The position numbers and the translations under genes were made by a program. From Pseudomonadota bacterium (GTDB lineage: Bacteria > Pseudomonadota > Gammaproteobacteria > Burkholderiales > JAJZQI01): a stretch of DNA of 64,000 nucleotides. The DNA is taken from NCBI GenBank assembly GCA_021851875.1, contig JAJZQI010000002.1:124001-188000 (forward strand), given 5' to 3'. How positions within the stretch are numbered: position 1 is the first letter of the stretch; every line of letters starts with the position of its first letter. The notes below the pieces were generated by a model that was given only the letters and a program-made list of their open reading frames with translations, made no database searches and was not told the DNA's origin. Positions 24,836 through 34,905 of this stretch are shown piece by piece.

Positions 24836-25794
24836 GGGGCGAAGTGGTCATAACCGGTTGGGTGAATTGGCTGGCACACACCCTTCTCGCACAGCTGCAG
24901 GCCGGGCTCTGCGGTAATACGCCCGATGCATGTCAGAGTCACCTCAATCTCGCGTGCAATTTGCCGCAAAGTCGTGCTCTGCCCTGCCGGCGCGGTAAAC
25001 AGCAACTCGTAGTCGTCCCCGCCCGACAGCACACAGTGCCGGACGCTCGCCTCGTTCAGCCGGGCGCGCAACCCAGCCGGAACGGGCAATGCTGCCACGT
25101 CGAGCTGCGCGCCAACGCCCGATGCGTCCAAGATATGCCCCAAATCGCCCAACAAACCGTCGGAGATATCCATGGCGCAGGCAATCCGGCCCTGCAAGGC
25201 CAGCCCCAGCGGTACGCGCGGCTCGGGCTGTTCCAGCTTCCGTCTGCACTCATCCAGCAAAGCGGTATCCGGCAACGCCAGCCGCCCCTGCAGGTGCGCC
25301 AGTCCCGCGGCGGCCATGCCCAGCGTGCCGGATACCCATACCAGGTCGCCCGGCTGCGCGCGGTTGCGTTGCAAAGCCGCGCCGGGCGGGACTTCCCCCA
25401 TGATCTGCACGCACAGCGTCAACGGACCGCGCGTCGTATCGCCCCCCACCAGATCGACGTTGTACTTGCCGGCCAGCTCGTAAAAGCCGCTGGCGAAGGC
25501 CTCCAGCCAGCTTTCATCGACCTCCGGCAGGGCCAGCGACAGCGTTGCCCAGCGCGGACGTGCGCCCATGGCGGCCAGGTCGGACAGGTTCACAGCCAGG
25601 GTTTTCCAACCCAGGCGATAGGGGTCGGTATCGGGCAAGAAATGCCGGCCGGCGACCAGCATGTCGGTCGAGACGGCCAGCTGCATGCCGGCCGATGGCT
25701 GCAGCAAGGCAGCATCGTCGCCGCCCGACAGCAGCGTCTGGGCCGTCGGGCGGGAGAAAAAACGGCGGATCAGGTCGAACTCGCCCAGCGCCAT
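24832..25794 (-). CDS. thiL: Thiamine-monophosphate kinase
   Basis: This 320-residue enzyme makes thiamine diphosphate from the monophosphate. Motifs include GDDAALLQPS near residue 25, STDMLVAGRHF, VGGDTTRGPL and CAMDISDGLLGDLGHIL. It starts 12 bases after nusB and overlaps pgpA. The nusB-thiL-pgpA order is common in proteobacteria. Confidence 0.95.
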   Translation of the reverse strand: MALGEFDLIRRFFSRPTAQTLLSGGDDAALLQPSAGMQLAVSTDMLVAGRHFLPDTDPYRLGWKTLAVNLSDLAAMGARPRWATLSLALPEVDESWLEAFASGFYELAGKYNVDLVGGDTTRGPLTLCVQIMGEVPPGAALQRNRAQPGDLVWVSGTLGMAAAGLAHLQGRLALPDTALLDECRRKLEQPEPRVPLGLALQGRIACAMDISDGLLGDLGHILDASGVGAQLDVAALPVPAGLRARLNEASVRHCVLSGGDDYELLFTAPAGQSTTLRQIAREIEVTLTCIGRITAEPGLQLCEKGVCQPIHPTGYDHFAP

Positions 25795-25806
25795 CGTCAG
25801 GCGAGA

Positions 25807-26253
25807 CTATTCGCCGGCCGGGCGACGGCTGTTGGCGGCCACTTCAATGGCGCGGGTCGCCTGTGCCAGCTTGTCCAGCACGCCGTTGACGTACTTGAAG
25901 CCATCGGTGCCGCCGTATTCCTTGGCCAGCTCTACCGCCTCGTTGATCACCACGCGGTACGGCACATCGAGCAGGTAACCCAGTTCATAGCCGCCCACCC
26001 GCAGAATGGCCAGCTCAATCGGGCTCAGCTCGGCCAGCGGGCGATCCAGATGCGGCTCCAGCGCTCCATCGATCTTGCCGATCTCATCCAGCACGCCTCT
26101 GAACAGCTTTTCGAAATACGCCTTGTCGGCCTTGACGTAGAGCGGATCCTCGGTGAATTGCTTGAGAATCAGCGGCGTGTTGTAACCCGTCACGCTCCAT
26201 TGATAGAGCGCGCGCATGGCCAGTTCGCGCGAGCGGCGGCGGGCGGATTTCAT
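25807..26253 (-). CDS. nusB: Transcription antitermination factor NusB
   Basis: This 148-residue all-helical protein binds boxA RNA with NusE to support rRNA transcription. It begins [18 protein letters not shown] and has the YEL-type segment ([29 protein letters not shown]) typical of NusB. Two ATGs are close together (26259 and 26253); the second overlaps the ribH stop as ATGA and has GGTGA at a better distance, so I chose it. Confidence 0.95.
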   Translation of the reverse strand: MKSARRRSRELAMRALYQWSVTGYNTPLILKQFTEDPLYVKADKAYFEKLFRGVLDEIGKIDGALEPHLDRPLAELSPIELAILRVGGYELGYLLDVPYRVVINEAVELAKEYGGTDGFKYVNGVLDKLAQATRAIEVAANSRRPAGE

Positions 26254-26720
26254 ATGCATTTCACCAGATTGGCCATTTCCACCGCCACCATCGCGGCATC
26301 GCGGCCCTTTTCGGTCATCCGCTGCAGCGCCTGCGCATCGGTATCGGTCGTGAGAACCCCGTTGGCCACCGGTATCCCCGTCTGCAGCTGCACGTCGGTA
26401 ATACCGCGGGCGGATTCGTTCGAGACGACTTCGAAGTGGTAGGTGTCGCCGCGAACAACCGCGCCCAGAGCGATCAAGGCGTCGTATTTACCGGTCTGCG
26501 CCATTTTTTTCAACGTCAGCGGGATCTCCAGGGCGCCGGCCACCTCGATAATCACGGCATCTTCCTGGCTCACGCCGCGTTTCCCCAGTTCCGCCACGCA
26601 GGCGCCCAGCAAACCTTCGCAAATATCGATATTGAAGCGGCTCATCACGATGCCGATTCGCAGCCCCTTACCGTCTATCGAGCACTGCAGATCGGCGATT
26701 TTTTCGTAACGTTTTCCCAT
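26250..26720 (-). CDS. ribH: 6,7-dimethyl-8-ribityllumazine synthase
   Basis: This 156-residue enzyme catalyses the next-to-last riboflavin step. Motifs include [45 protein letters not shown] with the catalytic His, and [10 protein letters not shown]. It lies 18 bases after ribBA and overlaps nusB. It forms an icosahedral or pentameric shell in other species. Confidence 0.96.
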   Translation of the reverse strand: MGKRYEKIADLQCSIDGKGLRIGIVMSRFNIDICEGLLGACVAELGKRGVSQEDAVIIEVAGALEIPLTLKKMAQTGKYDALIALGAVVRGDTYHFEVVSNESARGITDVQLQTGIPVANGVLTTDTDAQALQRMTEKGRDAAMVAVEMANLVKCI

Positions 26721-26738
26721 GATTTTATCCTTGTATCT

Positions 26739-27836
26739 TCAGGCTGAAGCGGGCTGCAGATAGCCGGTTACTTCAAGATCAAAACCGGTCATGGAGGGCA
26801 TTTTACGCTCCACGGCCAGCAATTTCATTTTGCGCACCCCTACATCGCGCAGGATCTGTGCGCCGATGCCGTAATTGCGCAAGGCCGAGCGGGCCACCGA
26901 GGCCGGTTTGCTGCCGGTCTGCACACGGTGCAGCAGGTCGCCGCCCGACTCGGGCCGATGCAACAGCACGATCACGCCGCTACCGGCATCGGCAATGGTT
27001 TTCATGGCCGCGGGCAAGGGCCAGGAGTGGGCGGAGTCCGACATATCGAGCAAATCGACCAGCGACACCGGCTCGTGCACGCGCACCAGCGCTTCCTTAT
27101 CCGCGTGGATTGCGCCTTTGACCAGCACTAGGTGAGTTTCTTCCGCCGTTTCGTCCTGATAGGCGTACAGACGGAACGCGCCGTAAGCCGTCTGCACTTC
27201 GCGTTCGGCGACACGCTGCACCAGTTTTTCCGTCTGACTGCGGTAGTGGATCAGATCGGCAATGGCGCCGATTTTCAGGCCATGTTCTTTGGCAAACTCA
27301 ATCAGTTCCGGCAAGCGCGCCATGGAACCGTCGTCCTTGAGGATCTCGCAAATCACCGCTGCCGGGGTGAGCCCCGCCAGTTGCGCCAGGTCACACCCCG
27401 CTTCGGTATGACCGGCGCGCACCAGCACACCGCCGTTTTGCGCCATCAGCGGAAAAATATGGCCAGGCTGCACAATGTCAGCCGGCACGGCGCTTTTCGC
27501 CACGGCTGCCTGCACGGTGCGGGAACGGTCTGCGGCGGAAATACCCGTGGTCACCCCTTCCGCCGCTTCAATGGACAAAGTGAAATTGGTGCCGTGCGGC
27601 GAGCGGTTGCTGCTCACCATCAAAGGCAGATCCAGCTGACGGCAGCGCTCTTCCGTCAGGGTCAGGCAAATCAGACCACGGCCGAATTTGGCCATGAAGT
27701 TGATCGCTTCCGGCGTGACGAAATCCGCTGCCAGCACCAGATCGCCCTCGTTTTCGCGGTCTTCCTCGTCCACCAGCACCACCATCTTGCCGGCGCGCAT
27801 GTCGGCGATAATGTCTTCAATCGGGCTCAGGGCCAT
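26739..27836 (-). CDS. ribBA: 3,4-dihydroxy-2-butanone 4-phosphate synthase with degenerate GTP cyclohydrolase II domain
   Basis: This 365-residue protein has a complete RibB domain (residues 1-200) with DEEDRENEGDLV, MAKFGRGLICLTL and GHTEAGCDLA. The C-terminal domain (about 208-365) aligns with GTP cyclohydrolase II, but I see no zinc-binding cysteines (the usual C-x10-C-x-C) and the arginine-containing active-site motif is absent. It is therefore likely of the RibBX type, active only as RibB, with a separate RibA elsewhere in the genome. It sits between ribE and ribH. Confidence 0.93.
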   Translation of the reverse strand: MALSPIEDIIADMRAGKMVVLVDEEDRENEGDLVLAADFVTPEAINFMAKFGRGLICLTLTEERCRQLDLPLMVSSNRSPHGTNFTLSIEAAEGVTTGISAADRSRTVQAAVAKSAVPADIVQPGHIFPLMAQNGGVLVRAGHTEAGCDLAQLAGLTPAAVICEILKDDGSMARLPELIEFAKEHGLKIGAIADLIHYRSQTEKLVQRVAEREVQTAYGAFRLYAYQDETAEETHLVLVKGAIHADKEALVRVHEPVSLVDLLDMSDSAHSWPLPAAMKTIADAGSGVIVLLHRPESGGDLLHRVQTGSKPASVARSALRNYGIGAQILRDVGVRKMKLLAVERKMPSMTGFDLEVTGYLQPASA

Positions 27837-27859
27837 GGCTAACTCAATTCCTGTCGTCT

Positions 27860-28465
27860 TTAGTCTTTGTCCGTTGCATCAGTATAGGCCAACAGCCGTT
27901 CGGCATAGCGAGCCAGCATATCGACTTCCAGATTCACTTTCACGCCGGCGGCCAAGTGTTTCAGCGCGGTCACGTCCAGCGTGTGCGGGATCAGGTTGAT
28001 GGCGAACTCGTCGCCCACCACCTGGTTCACGGTCAGGCTCACGCCGTTGACGGTGATCGAGCCCTTGGGGGCAATATAGCGCGACAGCTTGGACGACGCG
28101 CGAATGGTCAGCAACATGCAGTCGCCCAGCGGAGCAAACTGCACCACCTCACCCACGCCATCCACATGCCCGCTGACCAGATGTCCGCCCAGGCGGTCGG
28201 CCAGACGCAGGGCCTTTTCCAGATTCACCTCGCCATGACCGTCCAGTCCGATGGTGCAGGAGAGGGTTTCCTGCGACACATCAACGGTAAAACTGTCCGG
28301 CGTGAACTCGATGACGGTCAGGCACACCCCGTTTACGGCAATACTGTCGCCCACCTGCACGTCGGACATGTCCAGCCCGCCCACATCGATCACCAGGCGC
28401 AGACCGGCGCCATTGGGTGTGGCTGCATGAATCGTTCCGACCGCGGCAACAATACCTGTAAACAT
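27860..28465 (-). CDS. ribE: Riboflavin synthase, alpha chain
   Basis: This 201-residue enzyme dismutates two lumazine molecules to riboflavin. It starts MFTGIVAAVG and shows two lumazine-binding repeats, each with an MFTG/SGHVDG and NGVCLTV or NGVSLTV motif. A longer frame exists upstream, but the conserved MFTGIV start at 28465 overlaps the ribD stop codon and is clearly the true one. Confidence 0.96.
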   Translation of the reverse strand: MFTGIVAAVGTIHAATPNGAGLRLVIDVGGLDMSDVQVGDSIAVNGVCLTVIEFTPDSFTVDVSQETLSCTIGLDGHGEVNLEKALRLADRLGGHLVSGHVDGVGEVVQFAPLGDCMLLTIRASSKLSRYIAPKGSITVNGVSLTVNQVVGDEFAINLIPHTLDVTALKHLAAGVKVNLEVDMLARYAERLLAYTDATDKD

Positions 28466-29562
28466 CAGCTTTCTCCTTGTTGTGGGATAGCCGTAATACG
28501 CCAATCGTTCCCCACTGCGCGCATATCGGTAATCTTGAGGCGTATGCAATCCTGCATCTTTGCAAAATCCGGCAGGGCAAACTGCCCGCGTGCCGTATGG
28601 CCCATCAGCACCGGCGCGAGATAGAACACCATCTCGTCCACCAACCCGGCAACCAGAAAAGCGCCGTTCAGCGTAGCGCCCGCTTCCACCAGCACCTCAT
28701 TCAGCTGGCGTTTGCCCAGTTCCTGCAGCAGTTGCGGCAAATCCACCCGCTCGCCTGCGCCGCAGCGCAGCACTTCGGCACCGCGCTCGCCCAGTAGGTG
28801 TTCCCGTTCAACCGGCGCGTTATCGGCACACACCAGCAACAGCGGCCCGCCGTCGAGTATTTTTGCCGCTGCAGGCAAACGCAACTGACTGTCCACCACG
28901 ATCCGCAAGGGCTGGCGTGTAGTAGGCACTTCGCGCACCGTGAGCTGCGGATCATCCTGCAGCACCGTACCAATGCCTGTCAGGACCGCACAGGCCTGTG
29001 CCCGCCAGTCATGCACATCACGCCGCGCATCCGGCCCGGTAATCCAGAAGCTTTTGCCATTGGACAGGGCGGTGCGGCCATCCAGGCTGCTGGCGACTTT
29101 GACCCGCACAAACGGCCGCTGCCGCGTCATGCGGCTGACGAAACCGGCGTTAAGAAGCTTGGCCTGCGCTTCCAGCACGCCGCCATCGACCCGAATGCCG
29201 GCTTCGCGCAAGCGCTGCAGGCCACGCCCCGCCACCAGCGGGTTCGGGTCCTGCATGGCCACGACCACCCGGCTCACGCCGGCCGCCGCCAGCGCATCGG
29301 CGCAGGGAGGCGTGCGCCCGTGATGGCTGCACGGCTCCAGTGTCACATAGGCGGTCGCGCCCCGCGCCTCATCGCCGGCGGCCCGCAGGGCATGCACTTC
29401 CGCATGCGGTTCGCCCGCACGCTCGTGCCACCCCTCGCCCACCACCTTGCCAGCACGCGCAATGACGCAGCCGACGCGCGGATTGGGGCTGGTGGTATAG
29501 CGCCCTTTTTCCGCCAGGCGCAGTGCCTGGGCCATCAAGGCAAAATCGTCGGCCACGGTCAC
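28465..29562 (-). CDS. ribD: Bifunctional riboflavin deaminase/reductase
   Basis: This 365-residue enzyme performs deamination and side-chain reduction in riboflavin synthesis. The deaminase part (1-145) carries zinc motifs HAEVHAL and PCSHHGRTPPC; the reductase part (about 150-365) has KVASSLDGRTAL and VEAGATLNGAFL. It starts with GTG, 4 bases after nrdR, and touches ribE at its end. Confidence 0.96.
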   Translation of the reverse strand: MTVADDFALMAQALRLAEKGRYTTSPNPRVGCVIARAGKVVGEGWHERAGEPHAEVHALRAAGDEARGATAYVTLEPCSHHGRTPPCADALAAAGVSRVVVAMQDPNPLVAGRGLQRLREAGIRVDGGVLEAQAKLLNAGFVSRMTRQRPFVRVKVASSLDGRTALSNGKSFWITGPDARRDVHDWRAQACAVLTGIGTVLQDDPQLTVREVPTTRQPLRIVVDSQLRLPAAAKILDGGPLLLVCADNAPVEREHLLGERGAEVLRCGAGERVDLPQLLQELGKRQLNEVLVEAGATLNGAFLVAGLVDEMVFYLAPVLMGHTARGQFALPDFAKMQDCIRLKITDMRAVGNDWRITAIPQQGES

Positions 29563-29566
29563 TGCG

Positions 29567-30010
29567 TCAGAGATCCCGGATCACGTCGCGGAAATCGTCG
29601 ACGTCCTGGAAACTGCGGTAGACGGATGCGAAACGGATGTAGGCGACCTTATCCAGCTTGTGCAGTTCACGCATCACCATTTCGCCGATTTCACGCGAGG
29701 GGATTTCCCGTTCGCCGCGGGCCAGCAGGCTTTTCACCACATGCTCGACGGCTTCGTCGACCTGCGCGGTTGCCACCGGACGCTTGTGCAAGGCGCGCTT
29801 GAAGCTCACGCGCACCTTCTCGCGATTGAACTCCTCGCGGCTGCCGTTGCCCTTGATCACCTGCGGCATGCGTAATTCCACCGTTTCATAGGTGGTAAAA
29901 CGCTTGTTGCAGGCCGTGCAGCGACGTCGGCGACGGATAGCGTCGTCTTCCTCGCTGGCGCGGGTTTCAATCACCTGGGAGTCGGGGGCACCGCAGAAGG
30001 GGCATTTCAT
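29567..30010 (-). CDS. nrdR: Transcriptional repressor NrdR
   Basis: This 147-residue regulator of ribonucleotide reductase genes has an N-terminal zinc ribbon ([17 protein letters not shown] and [12 protein letters not shown]) and an ATP-cone domain (about 46-136, [17 protein letters not shown]). It lies between glyA and ribD, its usual position in betaproteobacteria, and may be separately expressed because an intergenic hairpin precedes it. Confidence 0.96.
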   Translation of the reverse strand: MKCPFCGAPDSQVIETRASEEDDAIRRRRRCTACNKRFTTYETVELRMPQVIKGNGSREEFNREKVRVSFKRALHKRPVATAQVDEAVEHVVKSLLARGEREIPSREIGEMVMRELHKLDKVAYIRFASVYRSFQDVDDFRDVIRDL

Positions 30011-30016
30011 CGCTTA

Positions 30017-30077
30017 GCGTGAGGCGTGCAGCGCGGGGAGCGAGGCGAAAACCCTCATCTCGTCTTACGCCTTACGC
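30017..30077 (-). other. Inverted repeat in the glyA-nrdR gap
   Basis: On the minus strand GCGTAAGGCGT can pair with ACGCCTCACGC in 10 of 11 positions around a loop of about 39 bases. The left arm is a tandem GGCGTAA repeat. It could tune expression between glyA and nrdR or serve as an RNase processing site. There is no T run. Confidence 0.45.
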
Positions 30078-30093
30078 CTCTCCTCACGTCAGA

Positions 30094-31341
30094 TCAGCCG
30101 TATACCGGATACTTGCTGGTCAGCGCCTTCACCGCACCGGCCACGCGAGCGATGTTGGCCTCGTCAGTCGGTTTTTCCAGCACGTCGGCGATCAGGTTGG
30201 CCAGTTCTTCCGCTTCGATTTCCCTGAAGCCGCGGGTGGTCATGGCCGGAGTACCGATACGGATACCGCTGGTCACGAACGGTTTTTGCGGGTCATTCGG
30301 AATGGAGTTCTTGTTCACGGTAATGTGCGCCTGCCCCAGCGCCGCTTCGGCATCCTTGCCGGTGATCTGCTTGGCCTGCAGGTCGACCAGGAACAGATGG
30401 CAATCGGTACGGCCTGACACGATGCGCAAGCCGCGCTCCTGCAGCACCTTGGCCATCACGCGGGCGTTGGCGATCACCTGTTCCTGGTACAGTTTGAATT
30501 CCTTGCTCATGGCTTCCTTGAACGCCACGGCCTTGCCGGCGATCACATGCATCAGCGGACCGCCCTGGGTGCCGGGGAAGATGGTGGAATTGAGCGGTTT
30601 TTCAAACTCGGCGCGCGACAGAATGATACCGCCGCGGGGACCGCGCAGGGTCTTGTGAGTGGTGCTGGTCACAAAGTCGGCAATGCCAATCGGGCTGGGG
30701 TAATGACCGGCCGCAATCAGACCGGCATAGTGAGCCATGTCGACAAACAGGTAAGCACCCACGCTGTCGGCGATTTCACGGAATTTTTTCCAGTCGATCA
30801 CCAGCGCGTAGGCAGACGCGCCCGCCACGATCATTTTCGGCTTGTGCTCGTGCGCCAGACGCTCGACCTCGGCGTAATCGATTTCTTCGGTTTCCGGATG
30901 CAGGCCGTAAGTCACGGCCTTGTAGATCTTGCCGGAGAAGTTCACGGAAGCCCCGTGGGTCAGGTGGCCACCGTGCGCCAGCGACATGCCCATGATGGTG
31001 TCGCCCGGCTGCAGCATGGACATGTACACGGCAGCGTTCGCCTGCGAACCGGAGTGCGGCTGCACGTTGGCGTACTCGGCGCCGAACAGCTGCTTGGCAC
31101 GATCGATCGCCAGCTGCTCCACCACGTCCACATATTCGCAACCACCGTAGTAGCGCTTGCCCGGGTAGCCTTCGGCATACTTGTTGGTCAGTACGGAGCC
31201 CTGGGCTTCCATGACCGCGGGGCTGGTGTAGTTTTCCGAGGCGATCAGCTCGATGTGCGCTTCCTGACGCACACGCTCGCCTTCCATGGCTTGCCACAGC
31301 TCTTGATCGATCTTGGAAAGGGTGTTTTCGGCTTTGAACAT
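30094..31341 (-). CDS. glyA: Serine hydroxymethyltransferase
   Basis: This 415-residue PLP enzyme interconverts serine and glycine with tetrahydrofolate. The PLP lysine lies in [15 protein letters not shown] (about residue 230), with [13 protein letters not shown] near the N-terminus and [15 protein letters not shown] following. Length is normal. It heads the minus-strand cluster running to pncC, and is separated from the upstream Sel1 gene by a terminator. Confidence 0.97.
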   Translation of the reverse strand: MFKAENTLSKIDQELWQAMEGERVRQEAHIELIASENYTSPAVMEAQGSVLTNKYAEGYPGKRYYGGCEYVDVVEQLAIDRAKQLFGAEYANVQPHSGSQANAAVYMSMLQPGDTIMGMSLAHGGHLTHGASVNFSGKIYKAVTYGLHPETEEIDYAEVERLAHEHKPKMIVAGASAYALVIDWKKFREIADSVGAYLFVDMAHYAGLIAAGHYPSPIGIADFVTSTTHKTLRGPRGGIILSRAEFEKPLNSTIFPGTQGGPLMHVIAGKAVAFKEAMSKEFKLYQEQVIANARVMAKVLQERGLRIVSGRTDCHLFLVDLQAKQITGKDAEAALGQAHITVNKNSIPNDPQKPFVTSGIRIGTPAMTTRGFREIEAEELANLIADVLEKPTDEANIARVAGAVKALTSKYPVYG

Positions 31342-31464
31342 GGGGAACCTGCTCGCAAGGTAAAAAATGACGTTTATTCTAGCATTTTTTAAGGCGGTTT
31401 TGGGCTTTGCCGCTGTACCCCTCTTAACACCGAACGCCCGCCAGTCAGACGCACAAGCAACAAA

Positions 31465-31494
31465 AATGCCGCCCGGCTTTCGCCGGGCGGCATT
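31465..31494 (-). terminator. Rho-independent terminator after the Sel1-repeat gene
   Basis: AATGCCGCCCGGC and GCCGGGCGGCATT form a perfect 13-bp stem with a 4-base loop; a TTTTT run follows on the minus strand. It isolates glyA from the gene upstream. Confidence 0.88.
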
Positions 31495-31557
31495 GACTCA
31501 ATCACAACACGTTCGACTACGGGAGTCAAACCAGTCGATTTACCCAATCATTTTCGG

Positions 31558-32442
31558 TCACTTTGCGGCCTTGGCCGCCTTGTCGGCCCACTGCTTGGCC
31601 AAGGCGGGATCGGCCTTCACACCGTCCAGACCCTTCTCGTAGATGTGCGCCAGGCTTTTCATGGCCATGACATTGCCGTTATCAGCCGCTTTGTTGAACC
31701 AGTACAGCGCCTGCTTGTAATCCTGTTTTTCCTTGTAGCCGCTCTCGTAACGGGTCGCCAGCTGATATTGACCGAGCGCATCGCCTTCCGCCGCCATCTT
31801 GTGCAGATCAACCGGATGCTGATGCAGCGTTTCCATGAAGGCGTAGCCGCTGTTGCGCACGAATTTGACGATTTCCGCCACGGCATCGTAGCCGCTCTCG
31901 GCCGCTTTGGCCAGGAGGTTGCCGGACAAATCCGGGGCGTGCTGCGCCATTTCCTGCTCCGCCGGCATCTGTTTCAGCAATGCCTTGGCCTCGTTATTGT
32001 CTTCCACGGCAGCGCGATTGAGCCAGTAACGGGATTTCTTCAGGTCCTTGGACACCCCTTCGTTACCGTACATGTACAGCTGCCCCAGTTCCAGCATGGC
32101 GCGCGAATTGCCGCGATTGGCCGCCTTTTCCCACCAGTCGGCACTCAGCTGCAGATTTTTCCGCACGCCGTGGCCTTGCGCATACAGGTCGCCCAGCATG
32201 CGCTGGGCGGCGGGATTGCCGCGTGCGCCGGAACGCTCCAGCCAGTAGGCGGCCTGGCCGGCATCCTTTTGCACGCCGCCGTCGCCATGCAGGTATTCCA
32301 GACCCAGCATCAGCTGGGCGCCGTCGTCGCCGCGCTCGGCGGCATTGCGGACCAGCGTGGTTTCCTGCGGCGTCATGGCCAGCGCCAATGCCGGCGCCAG
32401 CAACATGACCGGAAGCATGCGACGCAACGCGGTTTTCATCAT
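31558..32442 (-). CDS. Exported Sel1-like/TPR repeat protein
   Basis: This protein of about 294 residues has a signal peptide (MMKTALRRMLPVMLLAPALALA) and then Sel1-like repeats such as GAQLMLGLEYLHGDGGVQKD, AAQRMLGDLYAQGHGVRKN and GQYQLATRYESGYKEKQDY, in two blocks separated by a segment around 170-215. Sel1 proteins usually scaffold protein complexes. Several ATGs are possible; I chose 32442, which has AGGGA at a suitable distance. The function in the periplasm or outer membrane is unknown. Confidence 0.85.
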   Translation of the reverse strand: MMKTALRRMLPVMLLAPALALAMTPQETTLVRNAAERGDDGAQLMLGLEYLHGDGGVQKDAGQAAYWLERSGARGNPAAQRMLGDLYAQGHGVRKNLQLSADWWEKAANRGNSRAMLELGQLYMYGNEGVSKDLKKSRYWLNRAAVEDNNEAKALLKQMPAEQEMAQHAPDLSGNLLAKAAESGYDAVAEIVKFVRNSGYAFMETLHQHPVDLHKMAAEGDALGQYQLATRYESGYKEKQDYKQALYWFNKAADNGNVMAMKSLAHIYEKGLDGVKADPALAKQWADKAAKAAK

Positions 32443-32479
32443 TTCCATCCCTACTTTCCCACTCAGATTCAAATCTCGT

Positions 32480-33802
32480 TCAGACGGCTTCTGCCCACAA
32501 ATCGTATTCATCCGCATCGACCACCTTCACCTCAAGCATGTCGCCCGGCTGGAAGGGACGGTGGCCTGTCACGTACACCAACCCGTCAATTTCGGGCGCA
32601 TCGGCCTTGCTGCGGGCAATGGCCTCATTGTCCTCGGTGACCTCGTCCACCAGCACGGTAATGGTCTGGCCGATTTTCTTTTCCAGCTTGGCGCCGCTGA
32701 TCTGGGCCTGCAGCTCCATCAAGCGCGCCTTGCGCTCTTCCTTGATCTCTTCCGGCACATGGCCTGCCAGCGCATTGGCGGTGGCCCCTTCGATGGCGGA
32801 ATAGGTAAAGGCGCCGGCATGGTCGAGCCGGGCTTCTTCCAGGAAATCCAGCAGCATCTGAAAATCCTCTTCCGTCTCGCCGGGAAAGCCGGTGATGAAG
32901 GTGCTGCGCAGGGTGATTTCCGGACAGATGCTGCGCCAGGTGCGGATGCGCTCCATGGTCTTTTCGATATCGCCCGGACGCTTCATGGCACGCAGAATTT
33001 TCGGGCTGGCATGTTGAAACGGCACATCCAGGTAGGGCAGGATTTTGCCCTCGGCCATCAGCGGAATGAGTTCATCCACACTGGGATAGGGGTACACGTA
33101 ATGCAGACGCACCCAGGCCCCCAGTTCGCCCAATGCGCCGGCCAGTTCGGTAATGCGGGTTTTGAGCGGCTTGCCGTTCCAGAAACCGGTGCGGTATTTC
33201 ACATCCACGCCATAGGCACTGGTGTCCTGTGAAATGACCAGCAGTTCCTTCACACCGGCCTTGACCAGGCTTTCGGCTTCCTGCATCACATCGCCCACCG
33301 GACGGCTGACCAGCTTGCCGCGCATGGAGGGAATGATGCAGAAGGTGCACGAGTGGTTGCAGCCTTCGGAAATCTTCAGATAGGCATAGTGTTTGGGCGT
33401 CAGGCGCACACCCTGCGGCGGAATCAGATCGGTATAGGGATCGTGCGGCTTGGGGCTGTGGGCATGCACGGCGGCCATCACTTCGTCGGTGGCGTGCGGA
33501 CCGGTCACGGCCAGCACCTGCGGATGCACTTCCTTTACCACGTCGCCCTTGGCACCCAGGCAGCCCGTCACAATGACCTTGCCGTTTTCATTCAGCGCTT
33601 CGCCGATAGCGTCGAGCGATTCTTCCACGGCGGAGTCGATGAATCCACAGGTATTCACCACCACCAGGTCGGCGTCCTGATAACTGGGCACGATAAGATA
33701 GCCTTCCGCGCGCAGCTGCGTGAGAATCCGCTCGGAATCGACCGTCGCCTTGGGGCACCCCAGGGAGACAAAACCTACTTTAGGCACCGCTTTGTTGCTC
33801 AA
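32480..33802 (-). CDS. rimO: Ribosomal protein S12 methylthiotransferase
   Basis: This 440-residue radical SAM enzyme adds a methylthio group to an Asp of ribosomal protein S12. It has an N-terminal UPF0004 domain (cysteines in SLGCPKA, NTCGFID and GCLGAKG), the radical SAM motif CNHSCTFC (about 145-152) and a C-terminal TRAM domain. No good ATG precedes it; a TTG at 33802 follows AGGAAACAGCC and gives the expected N-terminus [20 protein letters not shown] at 33835 would add residues unlike the family. Confidence 0.95.
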   Translation of the reverse strand: MSNKAVPKVGFVSLGCPKATVDSERILTQLRAEGYLIVPSYQDADLVVVNTCGFIDSAVEESLDAIGEALNENGKVIVTGCLGAKGDVVKEVHPQVLAVTGPHATDEVMAAVHAHSPKPHDPYTDLIPPQGVRLTPKHYAYLKISEGCNHSCTFCIIPSMRGKLVSRPVGDVMQEAESLVKAGVKELLVISQDTSAYGVDVKYRTGFWNGKPLKTRITELAGALGELGAWVRLHYVYPYPSVDELIPLMAEGKILPYLDVPFQHASPKILRAMKRPGDIEKTMERIRTWRSICPEITLRSTFITGFPGETEEDFQMLLDFLEEARLDHAGAFTYSAIEGATANALAGHVPEEIKEERKARLMELQAQISGAKLEKKIGQTITVLVDEVTEDNEAIARSKADAPEIDGLVYVTGHRPFQPGDMLEVKVVDADEYDLWAEAV

Positions 33803-33895
33803 GGCTGTTTCCTGTCCTGCTCTACATTGCCACAACCACGGGAGCGGCGCATAATAAGGCGCTCCCCTGCAGCAGAAATTTCCAATATTACGTTC

Positions 33896-34111
33896 ATGTA
33901 CATCATTGCGATAGCTTGGCTCTATGTCACGTTCATGATGGCGCTGGCCAGCGGCAACTTTGTCAGCGGCTTCATGACTTTCATGTTCTACGGCCTGTTG
34001 CCGTGCGCCCTGTTTATCTGGCTGGTCGGCACACCGCAGCGCCGCCGGAACAAATTACGCATCCAGAAAGTAGCGGGCCAGGGTGACGGTAGCCACGCCG
34101 AGAGCGATTAA
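33896..34111 (+). CDS. Small membrane protein of unknown function
   Basis: This 71-residue protein has two hydrophobic helices (about 1-18 and 24-45, separated by LASGNFVSG) followed by a basic patch ([12 protein letters not shown]) and a polar tail. It is divergent from rimO with a 93-base gap, and its last 57 bases overlap the 3' end of the ZIP transporter gene on the opposite strand. Similar two-helix proteins occur in betaproteobacteria. Function unknown. Confidence 0.6.
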   Translation: MYIIAIAWLYVTFMMALASGNFVSGFMTFMFYGLLPCALFIWLVGTPQRRRNKLRIQKVAGQGDGSHAESD

Positions 34112-34813
34112 CACCACCTGCTGTACGGTAGCCGGCAATTCCGGCCGTTTATGCAGGCCCGGGATCAGATCGGCCACCGCAACATAAATCATGCTGGCCG
34201 CCGCAATCGCCAACAGATAGGGCACCGCGCTGGTCGCGGAAGACAGCGACAGATAGCCGATGACGCCACCCGCCGCCATGGCCAGACTGGATAAGAGATT
34301 AAGCGCCAGCGCCTTTTTGCGGCTGTAGCCGGAATGCAGCAGAATGACGAAATCGCCCACTTCCTGCGGAATCTCATGCGCAATGATCGCCAGCGAGGTC
34401 ACCAGTCCGAGCTGGATGTCGGTCAGGAAAGCCGCGGCAATCAGCACGCCGTCGACAAAATTGTGGAAGGTATCGCCGATGATGATCATCAGGCCGCTGC
34501 GGCCGTGGTCATGCGCCACATGCACTTCGCACTCGTCTCCGTGGCAGTGACGCCAGAGCACCAGCTTCTCCAGCACGAAAAAAGCCAGAATCCCGCCCAA
34601 TATGGTCGCCATCAAAGCCGGAACCGGCGCGCCGGACTCCAGTGCATGCGGCAGAATCTCGACGAACACCGCCCCCAACAGGGCGCCGATAGCGTAACTG
34701 ACGAACGCCGGCACCAAAGCGGCATTGGCCGTCAGGGCAAACAGCCCGGCCACGACCACACTCAGTACGCCGCCCAGCACCGTCGCAAGACCAATCCAGC
34801 CCAATACGCTCAT
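34055..34813 (-). CDS. ZIP-family metal transporter
   Basis: This 252-residue membrane protein has about eight helices and the ZIP metal-site motifs GDTFHNFVDGVLIA (helix 4) and AHEIPQEVGDF (helix 5). A short loop with His and Glu (WRHCHGDECEVHVAHDHG) lies near the middle. ZIP proteins import zinc or other divalent metals. The 3' end overlaps the small membrane protein gene by 57 bases. Substrate not determined. Confidence 0.9.
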   Translation of the reverse strand: MSVLGWIGLATVLGGVLSVVVAGLFALTANAALVPAFVSYAIGALLGAVFVEILPHALESGAPVPALMATILGGILAFFVLEKLVLWRHCHGDECEVHVAHDHGRSGLMIIIGDTFHNFVDGVLIAAAFLTDIQLGLVTSLAIIAHEIPQEVGDFVILLHSGYSRKKALALNLLSSLAMAAGGVIGYLSLSSATSAVPYLLAIAAASMIYVAVADLIPGLHKRPELPATVQQVVLIALGVATVTLARYFLDA

Positions 34814-34905
34814 ACACGCATCGCAGAAAATTAAAACGTTTAATTATACGGCATTCCGGCGGGGCCGGATATTGCCGCCCCTTTTTTACGGGACCGCCAG
34901 CCGTT

